DNA of 37,353 bases from JAFDVJ01 sp964487505. GTDB lineage: Bacteria; Acidobacteriota; Blastocatellia; Pyrinomonadales; Pyrinomonadaceae. The notes under the pieces are model-generated. The model ran no database searches. It saw nothing but the letters and a program-made list of their open reading frames with translations, and had not been told where the DNA came from. Both the position numbers and the translations under genes were made by a program. The first letter of the stretch is position 1, and every line of letters starts with the position of its first letter. The stretch lies in the NCBI GenBank assembly GCA_964487505.1, contig CAZARD010000034.1, positions 1-37,353 on the forward strand. The letters run 5' to 3'. Below are positions 1 through 8,039 of the stretch, one piece after another.

Positions 1-57
1 CCCTATTTGGCATATATTTGACGCACTAGTCCGAACCGCTCCCGCAACCAGATCGTT

Positions 58-1362
58 ATGAATCCTACTGAAAAGAAATCGACCGTTTCCGAGGCGGTCC
101 GCAAGCATCGCGAATTCCTGTTTCCGGCCGTCGCGAATTATTATCAGGAGCCGATCGAACTTGTTCGCGGCGCCGGCGAGTATGTCTGGGACAATGACGG
201 CAACCGCTATCTGGACTGCTTCGGCGGGGTTCTGACGGTAAGCGTCGGGCACGCCAATCCACGGATCAACGCGGCGATCGTCGAGCAAACGAACAAGATC
301 CAGCACACGTCGACGCTGTACGCGAACGCGAACCAGTCTGATCTCGCCGAGAAGCTCGCCGAGATCACTCCGGGGAATCTCAAGAAGTCGTTCTTCACCT
401 CGAGCGGCACCGAGGCCGACGACACCGCGGTCTTCGCCGCCAAGATCGCGACCGGCCGGCACGAGGTGATCGTTCTCCGCCACAGCTATTCGGGACGCAG
501 CGCGACGGCGCTGTCGCACGTCGGGCATTCGACCTGGCGCCCGCTTCCGGCGCAGGTCGCTGGCGTCGTTCACGCGCCCGCGCCGTACTGCTATCGATGT
601 CCTTTCAAACTCGAGTATCCGTCGTGCGACGTGGCGTGCGCGAAGGACATCAAAGAGATCATCCAAACATCGACGACCGGCGAGATCGCCGCGTTCATGG
701 CCGAGCCGATCCTCGGCGTCGGCGGATTCATCACGCCGCCGAAGGAATACTTCGAGATCGCCTATGGCATCGCGCGCGACCACGGCGGAGTTTGCATCGC
801 CGACGAGGTCCAGACAGGTTGGGGCCGCACCGGCGACAAATGGTTCGGCATCGAGCATTGGGGCGTCGAGCCCGACATCATCACATCCGCGAAAGGGATG
901 GGCAACGGCGTTCCGATCGGATGGACGATCGCGACCCCCGAGATCGCCGACAAATTTCCGGGCCTGACGTTCGCGACGTTCGGCGGCAATCCGGTTTCGA
1001 TGGCCGCCGGTCTTGCGGTCATCAAGCTCATCGAGGACGAGGATCTGCGGACGAACTGCCGGATCGTCGGCGATTATCTACGGGAACGCCTCGAAGAATT
1101 GAAGGCGAAATACGAGGTCATCGGCGACATCCGCGGCAAGGGACTGATGCAGGGAATCGAGCTCGTCGTCGATCGGAAAACGAAAGAGCCGAACCCGCAG
1201 GCCGTGCTCAAGGTCTTTGAAGAGACCAAGCGGCGCGGCGTGCTGATCGGTAAGGGCGGGCTTTACGGCAACGTCATCCGGACGGGAATGATGCTCAATT
1301 CGTCGAAGGACCACGTTGACGAACTGATCGCCGCGCTCGACGCCGGATTTGCGTTCGCCTAG
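58..1362 (+). CDS. class-III PLP-dependent aminotransferase (AGXT2-like)
   Basis: A 434-residue fold-type I aminotransferase of the class-III family, which moves amino groups between an amine or amino acid and a keto acid in the cytoplasm. The PLP-binding lysine is Lys279 in 'TSAKGMGNG', and the aspartate that pairs with the pyridine nitrogen is Asp249 in 'IADEVQTGWGRTG'. A cysteine cluster at 178, 181, 190 and 194 (C-x2-C-x8-C-x3-C) resembles the insertion seen in alanine-glyoxylate aminotransferase 2-like and related omega-aminotransferases. The length is normal for the family. The ATG at 58 has no strong ribosome-binding site before it. The gene stands alone, so the substrate cannot be told: beta-alanine/pyrimidine catabolism, glyoxylate or 4-aminobutyrate are all possible. 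Family is certain, substrate is not. Confidence 0.9.
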   Translation: MNPTEKKSTVSEAVRKHREFLFPAVANYYQEPIELVRGAGEYVWDNDGNRYLDCFGGVLTVSVGHANPRINAAIVEQTNKIQHTSTLYANANQSDLAEKLAEITPGNLKKSFFTSSGTEADDTAVFAAKIATGRHEVIVLRHSYSGRSATALSHVGHSTWRPLPAQVAGVVHAPAPYCYRCPFKLEYPSCDVACAKDIKEIIQTSTTGEIAAFMAEPILGVGGFITPPKEYFEIAYGIARDHGGVCIADEVQTGWGRTGDKWFGIEHWGVEPDIITSAKGMGNGVPIGWTIATPEIADKFPGLTFATFGGNPVSMAAGLAVIKLIEDEDLRTNCRIVGDYLRERLEELKAKYEVIGDIRGKGLMQGIELVVDRKTKEPNPQAVLKVFEETKRRGVLIGKGGLYGNVIRTGMMLNSSKDHVDELIAALDAGFAFA

Positions 1363-1380
1363 GTCGCCGCGAATTTCACC

Positions 1381-1540
1381 GGTGGATTGCAACGAATTTC
1401 ACGGATTTCACGAAAGCGGGATTCGCTCATTTTCAGGGTCCTGCAAGAACTCGAGCTCTACCTGATAAGTCGCGAAGAACCCTGCTGCCCGACGAGTTCC
1501 AGGGCGGTTCGTGCGATCCGCGAAATTCGTCGCGATCGCG
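1381..1540. repeat. intergenic repeat element, copy 1
   Basis: This copy starts with a 54-bp block (1381-1434) that recurs at 1555-1608 with two differences. It ends with a motif 'GATCCGCGAAATTCGTCGCG' (1515-1534) that is the inverted counterpart of 'CGAATTTCACGGAT' inside the block. Its middle is unlike that of copy 2. The conserved inverted ends around a variable core look like a small non-coding dispersed element. Confidence 0.7.
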
Positions 1541-1554
1541 CGTTGTAACACGAC

Positions 1555-1705
1555 GGTGGATTGCCACGAATTTCACGGATTTCACGAAAGCGGGATTCGC
1601 TCAATTTCGAAAACTCAAGCCCCAGATGACAAGTGGCAACGGCCCCTGTTCAACGGAGACCTAGTAAAACAATCCCTGCGATCCGTGAAATTCGTGGCGA
1701 TCTTG
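1555..1705. repeat. intergenic repeat element, copy 2
   Basis: Second copy of the element at 1381-1540. Its ends carry a perfect 18-bp inverted repeat: 'GCCACGAATTTCACGGAT' at 1563-1580 and its complement at 1681-1698. The core differs from copy 1. The right end abuts the stop codon of the DUF72 gene at 1708. Looser relatives of the motif lie at about 8080-8110, 8450-8525 and 9905-9935. Confidence 0.72.
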
Positions 1706-1707
1706 AT

Positions 1708-2547
1708 TCAGAATAGCGATGCCTGTTCGTCGAGATCGGCCGGATCGACAGATCCGAGGCCGAGCATCGAGGCGAGTTTGCGAGCGCTCTCGGGTGCGTG
1801 GCCTTCGTAGAGATTGCTGAAATAAGCGTAGGTACGGTCGGTGGCGATAGAGGCGATCACGCGCGCCCACGACTCGAGATGATCGGTCCGGTCGCGTACG
1901 ATCCGATTGAACGAGACGAGATCGCGTTCGCCCATGAACCGGACGTAGGCGAAGTCGCCGCGCAGGCCGCCGGCGGCTTTCAGCATCTTCGCGGCGTCGA
2001 TCCATTTGCCGGCGACGATCGCCGGCACTGCCCCGTGCTTGGAAAGCTCCCCGAACGTCCAGTCGACGAACCACTCCGAACGCCTGAATTCGACCGCGAA
2101 GCGAATATCGCGCGGAAGTATCTCCAGAAACCGGCGGAGCGCGAGGGCGTTGGCGCGGGTTGCCTCGAACTGCGGCGGGAGTTGAACGAGGCAGACGGCG
2201 AGTTTCTGCGACAGCGGCCGGATCCGATCGCAGAATTCACCGACGAGCGCGAACGAATCCTCGCCGAGCCGAAGCTCGTGCGTGATGACCTGCGGCATCT
2301 TTGGCGAGAAAGTGAAGCCATCGGGCGTTTTCCGGATCCAATTCTCGATGTTCGAGGCCGGAGGAACCGCGTAGAAGGTCGAGTCGATCTCGGTCGTCCC
2401 GAACGCGCGGGCATATATCCCGAGCATCTCGCCGCTTCGGGTTCCGCGCGGATAGAAGACCGGGGCCGCGATCTCGCGCGTCGTCCAGTCGCCGTAGTTC
2501 CAGCCTTGGCAGCCGATGACGACTTCTGAAAGGGGGTTGGCGGTCAT
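1708..2547 (-). CDS. DUF72 (YecE-like) family protein
   Basis: A 279-residue protein of the DUF72 family, which adopts a TIM-barrel-like fold; its biochemical role is not established. Family signatures include 'VVIGCQGWNYGDW' near the N-terminus, 'FYPRGTRSGEMLGIYARAFGT' shortened here to its key F-Y-P, and 'EIDSTFYAVPP', followed by 'FTFSPKMPQVITHE' and 'DIRFAVEFRRSEWF'. An in-frame GTG lies nine codons upstream at 2574. The ATG at 2547 is preferred because AGGA sits seven bases before it, and the conserved domain begins soon after. The gene is monocistronic, facing away from the sigma-factor operon at 2661. Family call is strong; function unknown. Confidence 0.88.
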   Translation of the reverse strand: MTANPLSEVVIGCQGWNYGDWTTREIAAPVFYPRGTRSGEMLGIYARAFGTTEIDSTFYAVPPASNIENWIRKTPDGFTFSPKMPQVITHELRLGEDSFALVGEFCDRIRPLSQKLAVCLVQLPPQFEATRANALALRRFLEILPRDIRFAVEFRRSEWFVDWTFGELSKHGAVPAIVAGKWIDAAKMLKAAGGLRGDFAYVRFMGERDLVSFNRIVRDRTDHLESWARVIASIATDRTYAYFSNLYEGHAPESARKLASMLGLGSVDPADLDEQASLF

Positions 2548-2660
2548 CTTTCTATCCTGATGTATAATCTTCACGCATCAACTCAAAAAAATTCAACCCA
2601 CTGTAACCGAACCGGCATCGGGCGCGTCATTTGAGGTGACACGCAGTTTTGGAGTTCAGT

Positions 2661-3314
2661 ATGCAGAAGAATCAGCTTACCGATGAACAACTCGACGTAA
2701 TCGTCAAAGCGCTCGTCAACGACGCGCGGCTGGAGAACGAAACGCTCGATTCGATCGCGGACGCGCCGCAGCTTTGGTGGGGCGTTCAGCGGAATATCGT
2801 CGGACAGCCGGCCGTCACGCGCCGGGGCTGGTTCTCGCTGCTCGATTGGAGGCTGGCGGCGTTCGCGTCGGTCGCGCTCGTCGGGATCCTGGCGCTCGGA
2901 TTGCTTGCGGGCCGGGACGGGGCTCTTTCGGTCGCCGTTGGCCCAATAACGGAGGGTGCGCGGATCGGTGCGATCCGCAATGCTGTCGGATCGCCCGAAG
3001 ACCGATTGCCGCAGGATCGTCCGGCGCTTATCGCCGCGGCGCGGAAGCGGCCATTGATTCGACGGCCGGTATCGGTGCCGGCAAGGAACGTCGCGCCAAA
3101 GACCGCGGAATCCGCGGAGTTTAAGTCCGAGTTCATCGCGCTGATGTACAACTCCGAATCCGACAGCGGCCAGCTCGTGAAGGTAAAGGTGCCGCGGTCG
3201 ATGATGGTTTCGCTTGGCGTATCGACGAATGTCCAGGGGAACTCGGACCTCGTCAATGCCGAGGTCCTGATGGGCAACGACGGTTCGGCGCGCGCGATCA
3301 GGTTCATACAGTAA
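2661..3314 (+). CDS. single-TM protein, putative anti-sigma factor
   Basis: A 217-residue protein with a short acidic cytosolic N-terminus ('LTDEQLDVIVKALVND'), a conserved-looking 'PQLWWGVQRNI' segment, one transmembrane helix at about residues 65-84, and an extracytoplasmic C-terminal half with no domain I recognise. This layout is that of membrane anti-sigma factors. An ECF sigma gene lies two genes downstream on the same strand, which supports the role, but no zinc-binding HxxxCxxC motif is present. The ATG at 2661 is chosen over a TTG at 2649 because GGAG ends six bases before it. It is the first gene of an apparent operon, with an 18-bp gap to the next. The anti-sigma role is inferred from topology and context. 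Confidence 0.65.
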   Translation: MQKNQLTDEQLDVIVKALVNDARLENETLDSIADAPQLWWGVQRNIVGQPAVTRRGWFSLLDWRLAAFASVALVGILALGLLAGRDGALSVAVGPITEGARIGAIRNAVGSPEDRLPQDRPALIAAARKRPLIRRPVSVPARNVAPKTAESAEFKSEFIALMYNSESDSGQLVKVKVPRSMMVSLGVSTNVQGNSDLVNAEVLMGNDGSARAIRFIQ

Positions 3315-3332
3315 TGTTTTTGAGGTGAAGTC

Positions 3333-4535
3333 ATGAGATCGGCAGGTTTTTCAATCATAGCAATCGCGTTGGCTGCAACATTCGCCGCCGCGCAGGGACC
3401 GCGTCCGGGTGGCGGACCGCCGCCGTGGGCGAGGGTCGTCGACGTCAACGCGAACGGGAAGATCGAGCGTGAAGAGTATCGTGAGGCGGCTGAAACGTTT
3501 TTCACGAAGTCTGACCGTAATGGCAACAGAATACTCGAGCAATCTGAGCTTCCGAAGCGTCCCGGTCCCGATGGTCCGCGCCCGGGAGGCCCCGAAGGCC
3601 CGCGCCGACCGGTTGGAATCGACGGTCCGCGTCGACCCGGAGGTCCCGACGGCCCGCGAGCCGATCTGGAAGTTCCGCCATCGTTTCTGTTCCTTCTTCG
3701 AGGCGCGTCCAATCTGACAAAGGCCGAGTTCGATGAGCAATCGACACGCCGGTTCAATGAGATCGATACGAATTCCGACGGGGCGATCGATATGCAAGAG
3801 ATCCGGACGGTCCGTCCGCCGGACGATCGCCAGGGTCCGCCCGACAATCCGGCGATGGCCAAGTTCATCGGCGCGGAGATGAGGTTCGGCGACAAACAGG
3901 TCAAAGGCGCGCCGTTCTCGGCCGAGACACTGCGCGAAGAGTCGAAGCGGCTCTTCGACGGATCGCTCGTGAAGAACCAAACGCGCGGGAAGATCTATCG
4001 TGACGGCGAGGGCCGGATCCGCCAGGAGATGCCGCTTGATTCGATCAACGGATTTCCGGTCCTCGGCCGCGACAATGAGCCGCTGACGCTGATCCATATC
4101 GTCGATCATATCGCCGGCAAGGCGATGTCGCTGAATTATTCGTCGAAGACGTTTTTCGACGTGCCGTTCTTAAAAGATCCGCCGTTGACGCCAAAGGAGG
4201 AGCCGCAGGACGCGAAAGTGGAGTCGCTGGGCAAACAGACCTTCGATGGCGTCACGGTGGAGGGAACGAGGACGACGATCGAGATACCGGTCGGGCAGAT
4301 CGGAAACGAAAAGCCGGTTCTGGTCGTCACCGAAAAATGGTTCTCTCCGGAACTGCAGATGATAGTGATGTCGAAGCACACTGATCCATTCATCGGCGAA
4401 GTGGTCTTCAGACTCGTTAACATCAAACTCGGCGAGCCGGGTGCGGATCTGTTCAAGGTCCCGGCCGATTTCAAACAGGTCGAACCGAGACCGCGGCCGG
4501 ACGGTAAACGACCGCTTGGGCGGCGACCCGAATAA
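3333..4535 (+). CDS. secreted EF-hand protein with proline/glycine-rich linker
   Basis: A 400-residue exported protein. A signal peptide runs to about residue 20 ('...ATFAAAQG'). Three EF-hand loops follow: 'DVNANGKIEREE', 'DRNGNRILEQSE' and, after a linker, 'DTNSDGAIDMQE'. Each has acidic or Asn residues at positions 1, 3 and 5 and Glu at 12, so calcium binding is likely. Between loops two and three lies a collagen-like stretch of 'GPRRPGGPDGPR' repeats. The C-terminal half (about 180-400) contains 'WFSPELQMIVMSKHTDP' and 'FKVPADFK', a secreted domain I associate with Acidobacteria but cannot assign a function. A clear AGGTG precedes ATG 3333. It sits in the operon with the ECF sigma factor, which suggests a calcium-responsive or envelope role; that is inference. 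Confidence 0.82.
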   Translation: MRSAGFSIIAIALAATFAAAQGPRPGGGPPPWARVVDVNANGKIEREEYREAAETFFTKSDRNGNRILEQSELPKRPGPDGPRPGGPEGPRRPVGIDGPRRPGGPDGPRADLEVPPSFLFLLRGASNLTKAEFDEQSTRRFNEIDTNSDGAIDMQEIRTVRPPDDRQGPPDNPAMAKFIGAEMRFGDKQVKGAPFSAETLREESKRLFDGSLVKNQTRGKIYRDGEGRIRQEMPLDSINGFPVLGRDNEPLTLIHIVDHIAGKAMSLNYSSKTFFDVPFLKDPPLTPKEEPQDAKVESLGKQTFDGVTVEGTRTTIEIPVGQIGNEKPVLVVTEKWFSPELQMIVMSKHTDPFIGEVVFRLVNIKLGEPGADLFKVPADFKQVEPRPRPDGKRPLGRRPE

Positions 4536-4554
4536 TCAACAGTTCGTGAATCCG

Positions 4555-5178
4555 ATGATCGAGGAATCCGTCAGTTTGGATCAAACATTCAACGTGCGCC
4601 TGCCAGAATCCGGAACAGCGGAGACCGACGAGGAACTGGTGAAAGCCGTCCTCGCGGGCGACGAGGCGGCGTTCGCGGTGCTGTTCGAACGGTACAAGCG
4701 GCTGGTGGTGCATCTGATCGGACGGTTCTTTAGGCAAAGGGAACTGGTTGAGGAGTTTTCGCAGGTAGCTTTTACGAAAGCTTACTTTTCTTTGAAAGAC
4801 TTTCGCGGCGGACGGGAGAAGTCCTTTGCGTCGTGGATATCGCGGGTGGCGGTGAACGTCTGTTACGACGAACTCCGCCGCCGGCAAAGGCGTCCAGAGG
4901 ATCTGTTCGCGGAACTCGGAACGACGGAATCGGATTACATCGAGACCGTCGCTTCACGTGGTCCGGCGAGCGACGACGAGATCATCAATCGGGATCTCGC
5001 TGAAAAGCTCCTTTCCGGACTCGATGCCAAGGACCGGCTCGCGGTGACCCTCGTTCATGGCCAGGACATGTCGGTGAAGGAGGTCGCGCGGATTATCGGC
5101 TGGTCCGAAAGCAACGTCAAGGTCCGACTGATGCGGACTCGCAATTATCTACGTTCATTGATCGAGAGATTAGGGTAA
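4555..5178 (+). CDS. ECF-type RNA polymerase sigma-70 factor
   Basis: A 207-residue ECF sigma factor. Region 2 spans about residues 25-105 ('DEAAFAVLFERYKRLV', 'EFSQVAFTKAYFSLKDFRGG', 'FASWISRVAVNVCYDELRRR'). Region 4 occupies the C-terminus ('LAVTLVHGQDMSVKEVARII', 'SESNVKVRLMRTRNYLR'), the helix-turn-helix that reads the -35 element. The frame is open further upstream into the preceding gene; ATG 4555 is chosen because it lies just after that gene's stop at 4535 and gives a normal ECF length. A GTG at 4546 is an alternative. The stop is only five bases before the peroxidase-fusion gene, so translation is probably coupled. The partner is likely the TM protein at 2661. Confidence 0.9.
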   Translation: MIEESVSLDQTFNVRLPESGTAETDEELVKAVLAGDEAAFAVLFERYKRLVVHLIGRFFRQRELVEEFSQVAFTKAYFSLKDFRGGREKSFASWISRVAVNVCYDELRRRQRRPEDLFAELGTTESDYIETVASRGPASDDEIINRDLAEKLLSGLDAKDRLAVTLVHGQDMSVKEVARIIGWSESNVKVRLMRTRNYLRSLIERLG

Positions 5179-5183
5179 CTGAT

Positions 5184-7979
5184 ATGAGAAAACTGAAATT
5201 GATTGCAATTGCAGCATTTGCCGGATCGGCTCTGGCGTTCGGCCTGTTCAAGTCGTCTCCGAGCGTGTCGGGACAAACCGGGCTGTCGACTCCGACCGGC
5301 TTTTCGGCGACGACCAACCTTTACAACAACAAGGTCGGGATCTACTGGGACACGATCCGCGGGGCGACGAGCTATCGCGTCTTCCGCAACACGGTCAACA
5401 ACCCCGACACGGCGATCGATATCGGCGTTGTACCCCAGAACTTTTTCTTTGATACGACGGCAACCGCCGGGCAGACGTTCTTTTATTGGGTTCGCGCGGA
5501 GAATGCTTCGTCGGTGAGTCCGAAGACGGCAGCCGCGACCGGCGTTCGGGCGATCGCGACGCAGCAGGGGCCGGTTCCCCCGCTCGAGCCGCCTCCGCCG
5601 GCTCCCGGCGGCAATCCGCTGACGGCCGTCAAGGCGTATCTCGGCAAGGCACTGTTCTGGGACGAACAGTTGTCGGCGACGAAAACGGTTTCGTGCGGCT
5701 CGTGCCATCGCGCCGGAACCGGCGGCACCGATCCGCGTTCGCTGCCGAGTCTTCTGACTGCGAAGAATCCCGGAATCGACGGGCTGTTCAATACCGCGGA
5801 CGATATCGTCGGTTCGCCGGGCGTGCCGCAGAACAACGCCGACGGCACCTACAGTTGGTCGAACAACTTTGGTTTCAACACGCAGGTCACGGGCCGCAAG
5901 GCGAACTCGCACATCAATGCGGCCTACGCTCCGATCCTGTTCTGGGACGGCCGAGCAGGCGGTCAGTTCCGCGATCCGGTGACGAACACGGTCGTTCTGA
6001 ACAACGGCGCCGCGCTCGAGAGCCAGGCCGCGGGGCCGCCGGTGAGCGCGGTCGAGATGGGCCACGCGACAAGCAACTGGTCGGCGCTCGCGACGCAGAT
6101 CTCGAACGCGAAACCGCTCGTTCTGACTACGAACATCCCGGCGGCACTCGAAACCTGGATCGGCGGACGGACTTACCCGGAATTGTTCCAGGAAGCGTTC
6201 GGTTCGCCCGACGTCACGCCGGCGCGGATCGCGATGGCGATCGCCTCGTATGAGCGCACATTGTTCTCGGACCAGGCACCGGTCGATCTGGCAAATGCCG
6301 GGATCACGCCGCTTCCCGCCGCCGAACAGCGCGGACGCAACACGTTCGTCAACGCCCAGTGCGCTGTCTGCCACGCCGGCGAACAGCTGACGAATCACAG
6401 TTTTCAGAATATCGGCGTGCGGCCCGTTGCCGAGGACGGCGGACGCGGCGCCATCACCGGCAATCAGAATCAGATCGGCACGTTCAAAGTGCCTTCGCTC
6501 CGAAACGTCGGTCTGCGGTCGTCGTTTATGCATAACGGCCGGCTCGCGACGCTCGAGGATGTCGTCGCATTCTACAATCGCGGCGGCGATTTCCCGAACG
6601 AGCCCAATTTCAACGCAAACCTGATCCGTCCGCGCGGCTTGAACCCGACGCAGCAGGCCGAGTTGGCCGCGTTTCTGCGCAATTCGCTGACCGACGATCG
6701 CGTCCGCAACGCGCTGCCCCCGTTCGACGCTCCGCGGCCCTACGCCGAAACCAATCGCGTTCCGGTGATCACCGGAACCGGTCTTGCAGGCTCCGGCTCG
6801 TTCATCCCGCAGCCAACCGCGATCGAGCCGCCGCTTGTCGGGAATCCGAGTTTCACGGTCGCCGTTTCGCGGACGCTTGGGAACACGACTGTTGTGCTCG
6901 TGGTTGACGAGAACGATCCGGGAGCAACGACGACGATCCCGGCAACGGGAAGCTTTGCCCGGCTTTCGATGACGACGCAGGGCACCGGCGCAGGGAACGG
7001 CAGCGCTTCAGTGAGCCTTTCGATCCCGAACAATCCGGCGCTCGTCGGCAAAACGTTCTTCGGACGCTGGTATGTGACCGACGCGGGCGCAGCGGGCGGT
7101 GTCGCGGTCTCGCCGGCTTTCCGATTCACGGTGTTCGGCGAAGCGGCTGTCAGTCAGGGCGCGTTCGTCGATTTCGACGGCGACCGGAAGACCGACGTTT
7201 CGGTGTTCCGTCCGTCGAACGGACAATGGTGGTATCTGCGCAGTTCGGACGGCGGCAACCGCGCGTTCCAGTTCGGCGCGGGAACCGACACGATCGTCCC
7301 GGCCGATTTCACGGGTGACGGGAAGACGGACGTCGCGGTCTTCAGGCCGACGACCGGCGAGTGGTTCGTGATGCGGAGCGAGGACAACAGCTTCTTCTCG
7401 TTCCCGTTCGGCGCCGCCGGCGACATTCCGGCCCCCGGCGATTTCGACGCTGACGGCAAGGCCGACGCGGCCGTTTTCCGTCCGTCGACCGGCACCTGGT
7501 TCGTCCAGCGTTCATCGGGCGGCACGACGATCCAGCAGTTCGGCGCGAACGGCGACGTCCCGCAGGTCGGCGATTTTGACGGCGACGGCCGGGCCGATAT
7601 GACGGTCTTCCGACCGTCGAACGGCCAATGGTGGATGAACCGTTCGAGCCAGGGCGTGATCGCAGCGACCTTCGGACTTTCGACCGATCGTCCGATGGCG
7701 CGCGATTTCACCGGCGACGGCAAGACTGACGTAGCCTTTTGGCGGCCGACGACCGGCGAGTGGTTCGTCCTTCGCTCAGAGGACGCGACGTACTTCGCAG
7801 TCCCGTTCGGAATTTCGACCGACATTCCGGCCGCCGGTGATTTCGACGGCGACGGCCGGGCCGATGTCGCGGTCTTTCGACCGTCGGCTGCGACTTGGTA
7901 TGTCAACCGATCGCAGCAGGGTCTCCAGATCACAAGCTTCGGCGCATTTGGCGACACGCCTGCTCCGAGCGCCTACTGA
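5184..7979 (+). CDS. secreted diheme cytochrome c peroxidase/MauG-like protein fused to FG-GAP repeats
   Basis: A 931-residue exported multidomain protein. After a signal peptide (about 1-30) comes a fibronectin-III-like domain (about 35-120), a proline-rich linker, and a cytochrome c peroxidase/MauG region (about 140-510). That region has two haem-attachment motifs, CGSCH at 171-175 and CAVCH at 393-397, plus the family motif 'SFMHNGRLATLEDVVAFYNR' starting near residue 447. A beta-rich domain without a family I recognise spans about 520-655. Six FG-GAP/VCBS-like repeats follow ('DFDGDGRADVAVFRP' type), each with a calcium-loop-like DxDxDxxxD and probably forming a propeller. The repeats form two blocks of three (see findings). 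The family reduces peroxide or oxidises protein partners in the periplasm. The gene starts five bases after the sigma factor and ends at a strong terminator. Confidence 0.88.
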   Translation: MRKLKLIAIAAFAGSALAFGLFKSSPSVSGQTGLSTPTGFSATTNLYNNKVGIYWDTIRGATSYRVFRNTVNNPDTAIDIGVVPQNFFFDTTATAGQTFFYWVRAENASSVSPKTAAATGVRAIATQQGPVPPLEPPPPAPGGNPLTAVKAYLGKALFWDEQLSATKTVSCGSCHRAGTGGTDPRSLPSLLTAKNPGIDGLFNTADDIVGSPGVPQNNADGTYSWSNNFGFNTQVTGRKANSHINAAYAPILFWDGRAGGQFRDPVTNTVVLNNGAALESQAAGPPVSAVEMGHATSNWSALATQISNAKPLVLTTNIPAALETWIGGRTYPELFQEAFGSPDVTPARIAMAIASYERTLFSDQAPVDLANAGITPLPAAEQRGRNTFVNAQCAVCHAGEQLTNHSFQNIGVRPVAEDGGRGAITGNQNQIGTFKVPSLRNVGLRSSFMHNGRLATLEDVVAFYNRGGDFPNEPNFNANLIRPRGLNPTQQAELAAFLRNSLTDDRVRNALPPFDAPRPYAETNRVPVITGTGLAGSGSFIPQPTAIEPPLVGNPSFTVAVSRTLGNTTVVLVVDENDPGATTTIPATGSFARLSMTTQGTGAGNGSASVSLSIPNNPALVGKTFFGRWYVTDAGAAGGVAVSPAFRFTVFGEAAVSQGAFVDFDGDRKTDVSVFRPSNGQWWYLRSSDGGNRAFQFGAGTDTIVPADFTGDGKTDVAVFRPTTGEWFVMRSEDNSFFSFPFGAAGDIPAPGDFDADGKADAAVFRPSTGTWFVQRSSGGTTIQQFGANGDVPQVGDFDGDGRADMTVFRPSNGQWWMNRSSQGVIAATFGLSTDRPMARDFTGDGKTDVAFWRPTTGEWFVLRSEDATYFAVPFGISTDIPAAGDFDGDGRADVAVFRPSAATWYVNRSQQGLQITSFGAFGDTPAPSAY

Positions 7980-8003
7980 TAGCGTCACCCAGCGGTAAAC
8001 AGC

Positions 8004-8038
8004 AAACCGGGCCGAGCCTTCAAGGTGCGGCCCGGTTT
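8004..8038 (+). terminator. rho-independent terminator of the sigma/peroxidase operon
   Basis: A perfect 11-bp stem (AAACCGGGCCG at 8004-8014, CGGCCCGGTTT at 8028-8038) with a nested CCTT/AAGG inside the loop. The T-run is short (TTTT). It lies 25 bases after the stop at 7979. Confidence 0.85.
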
Positions 8039-8039
8039 T

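Noticed and set aside
2786..3904. A 372-codon minus-strand frame opposite the putative anti-sigma and EF-hand genes
   Set aside because: Low-complexity Gly/Pro/Arg product mirrors the linker repeats on the other strand.
5145..6533. A long minus-strand open frame (about 460 codons) opposite the peroxidase fusion
   Set aside because: It is Arg-rich, has no recognisable domain and is opposite a gene with clear haem motifs; it is a shadow of high-GC codon use.
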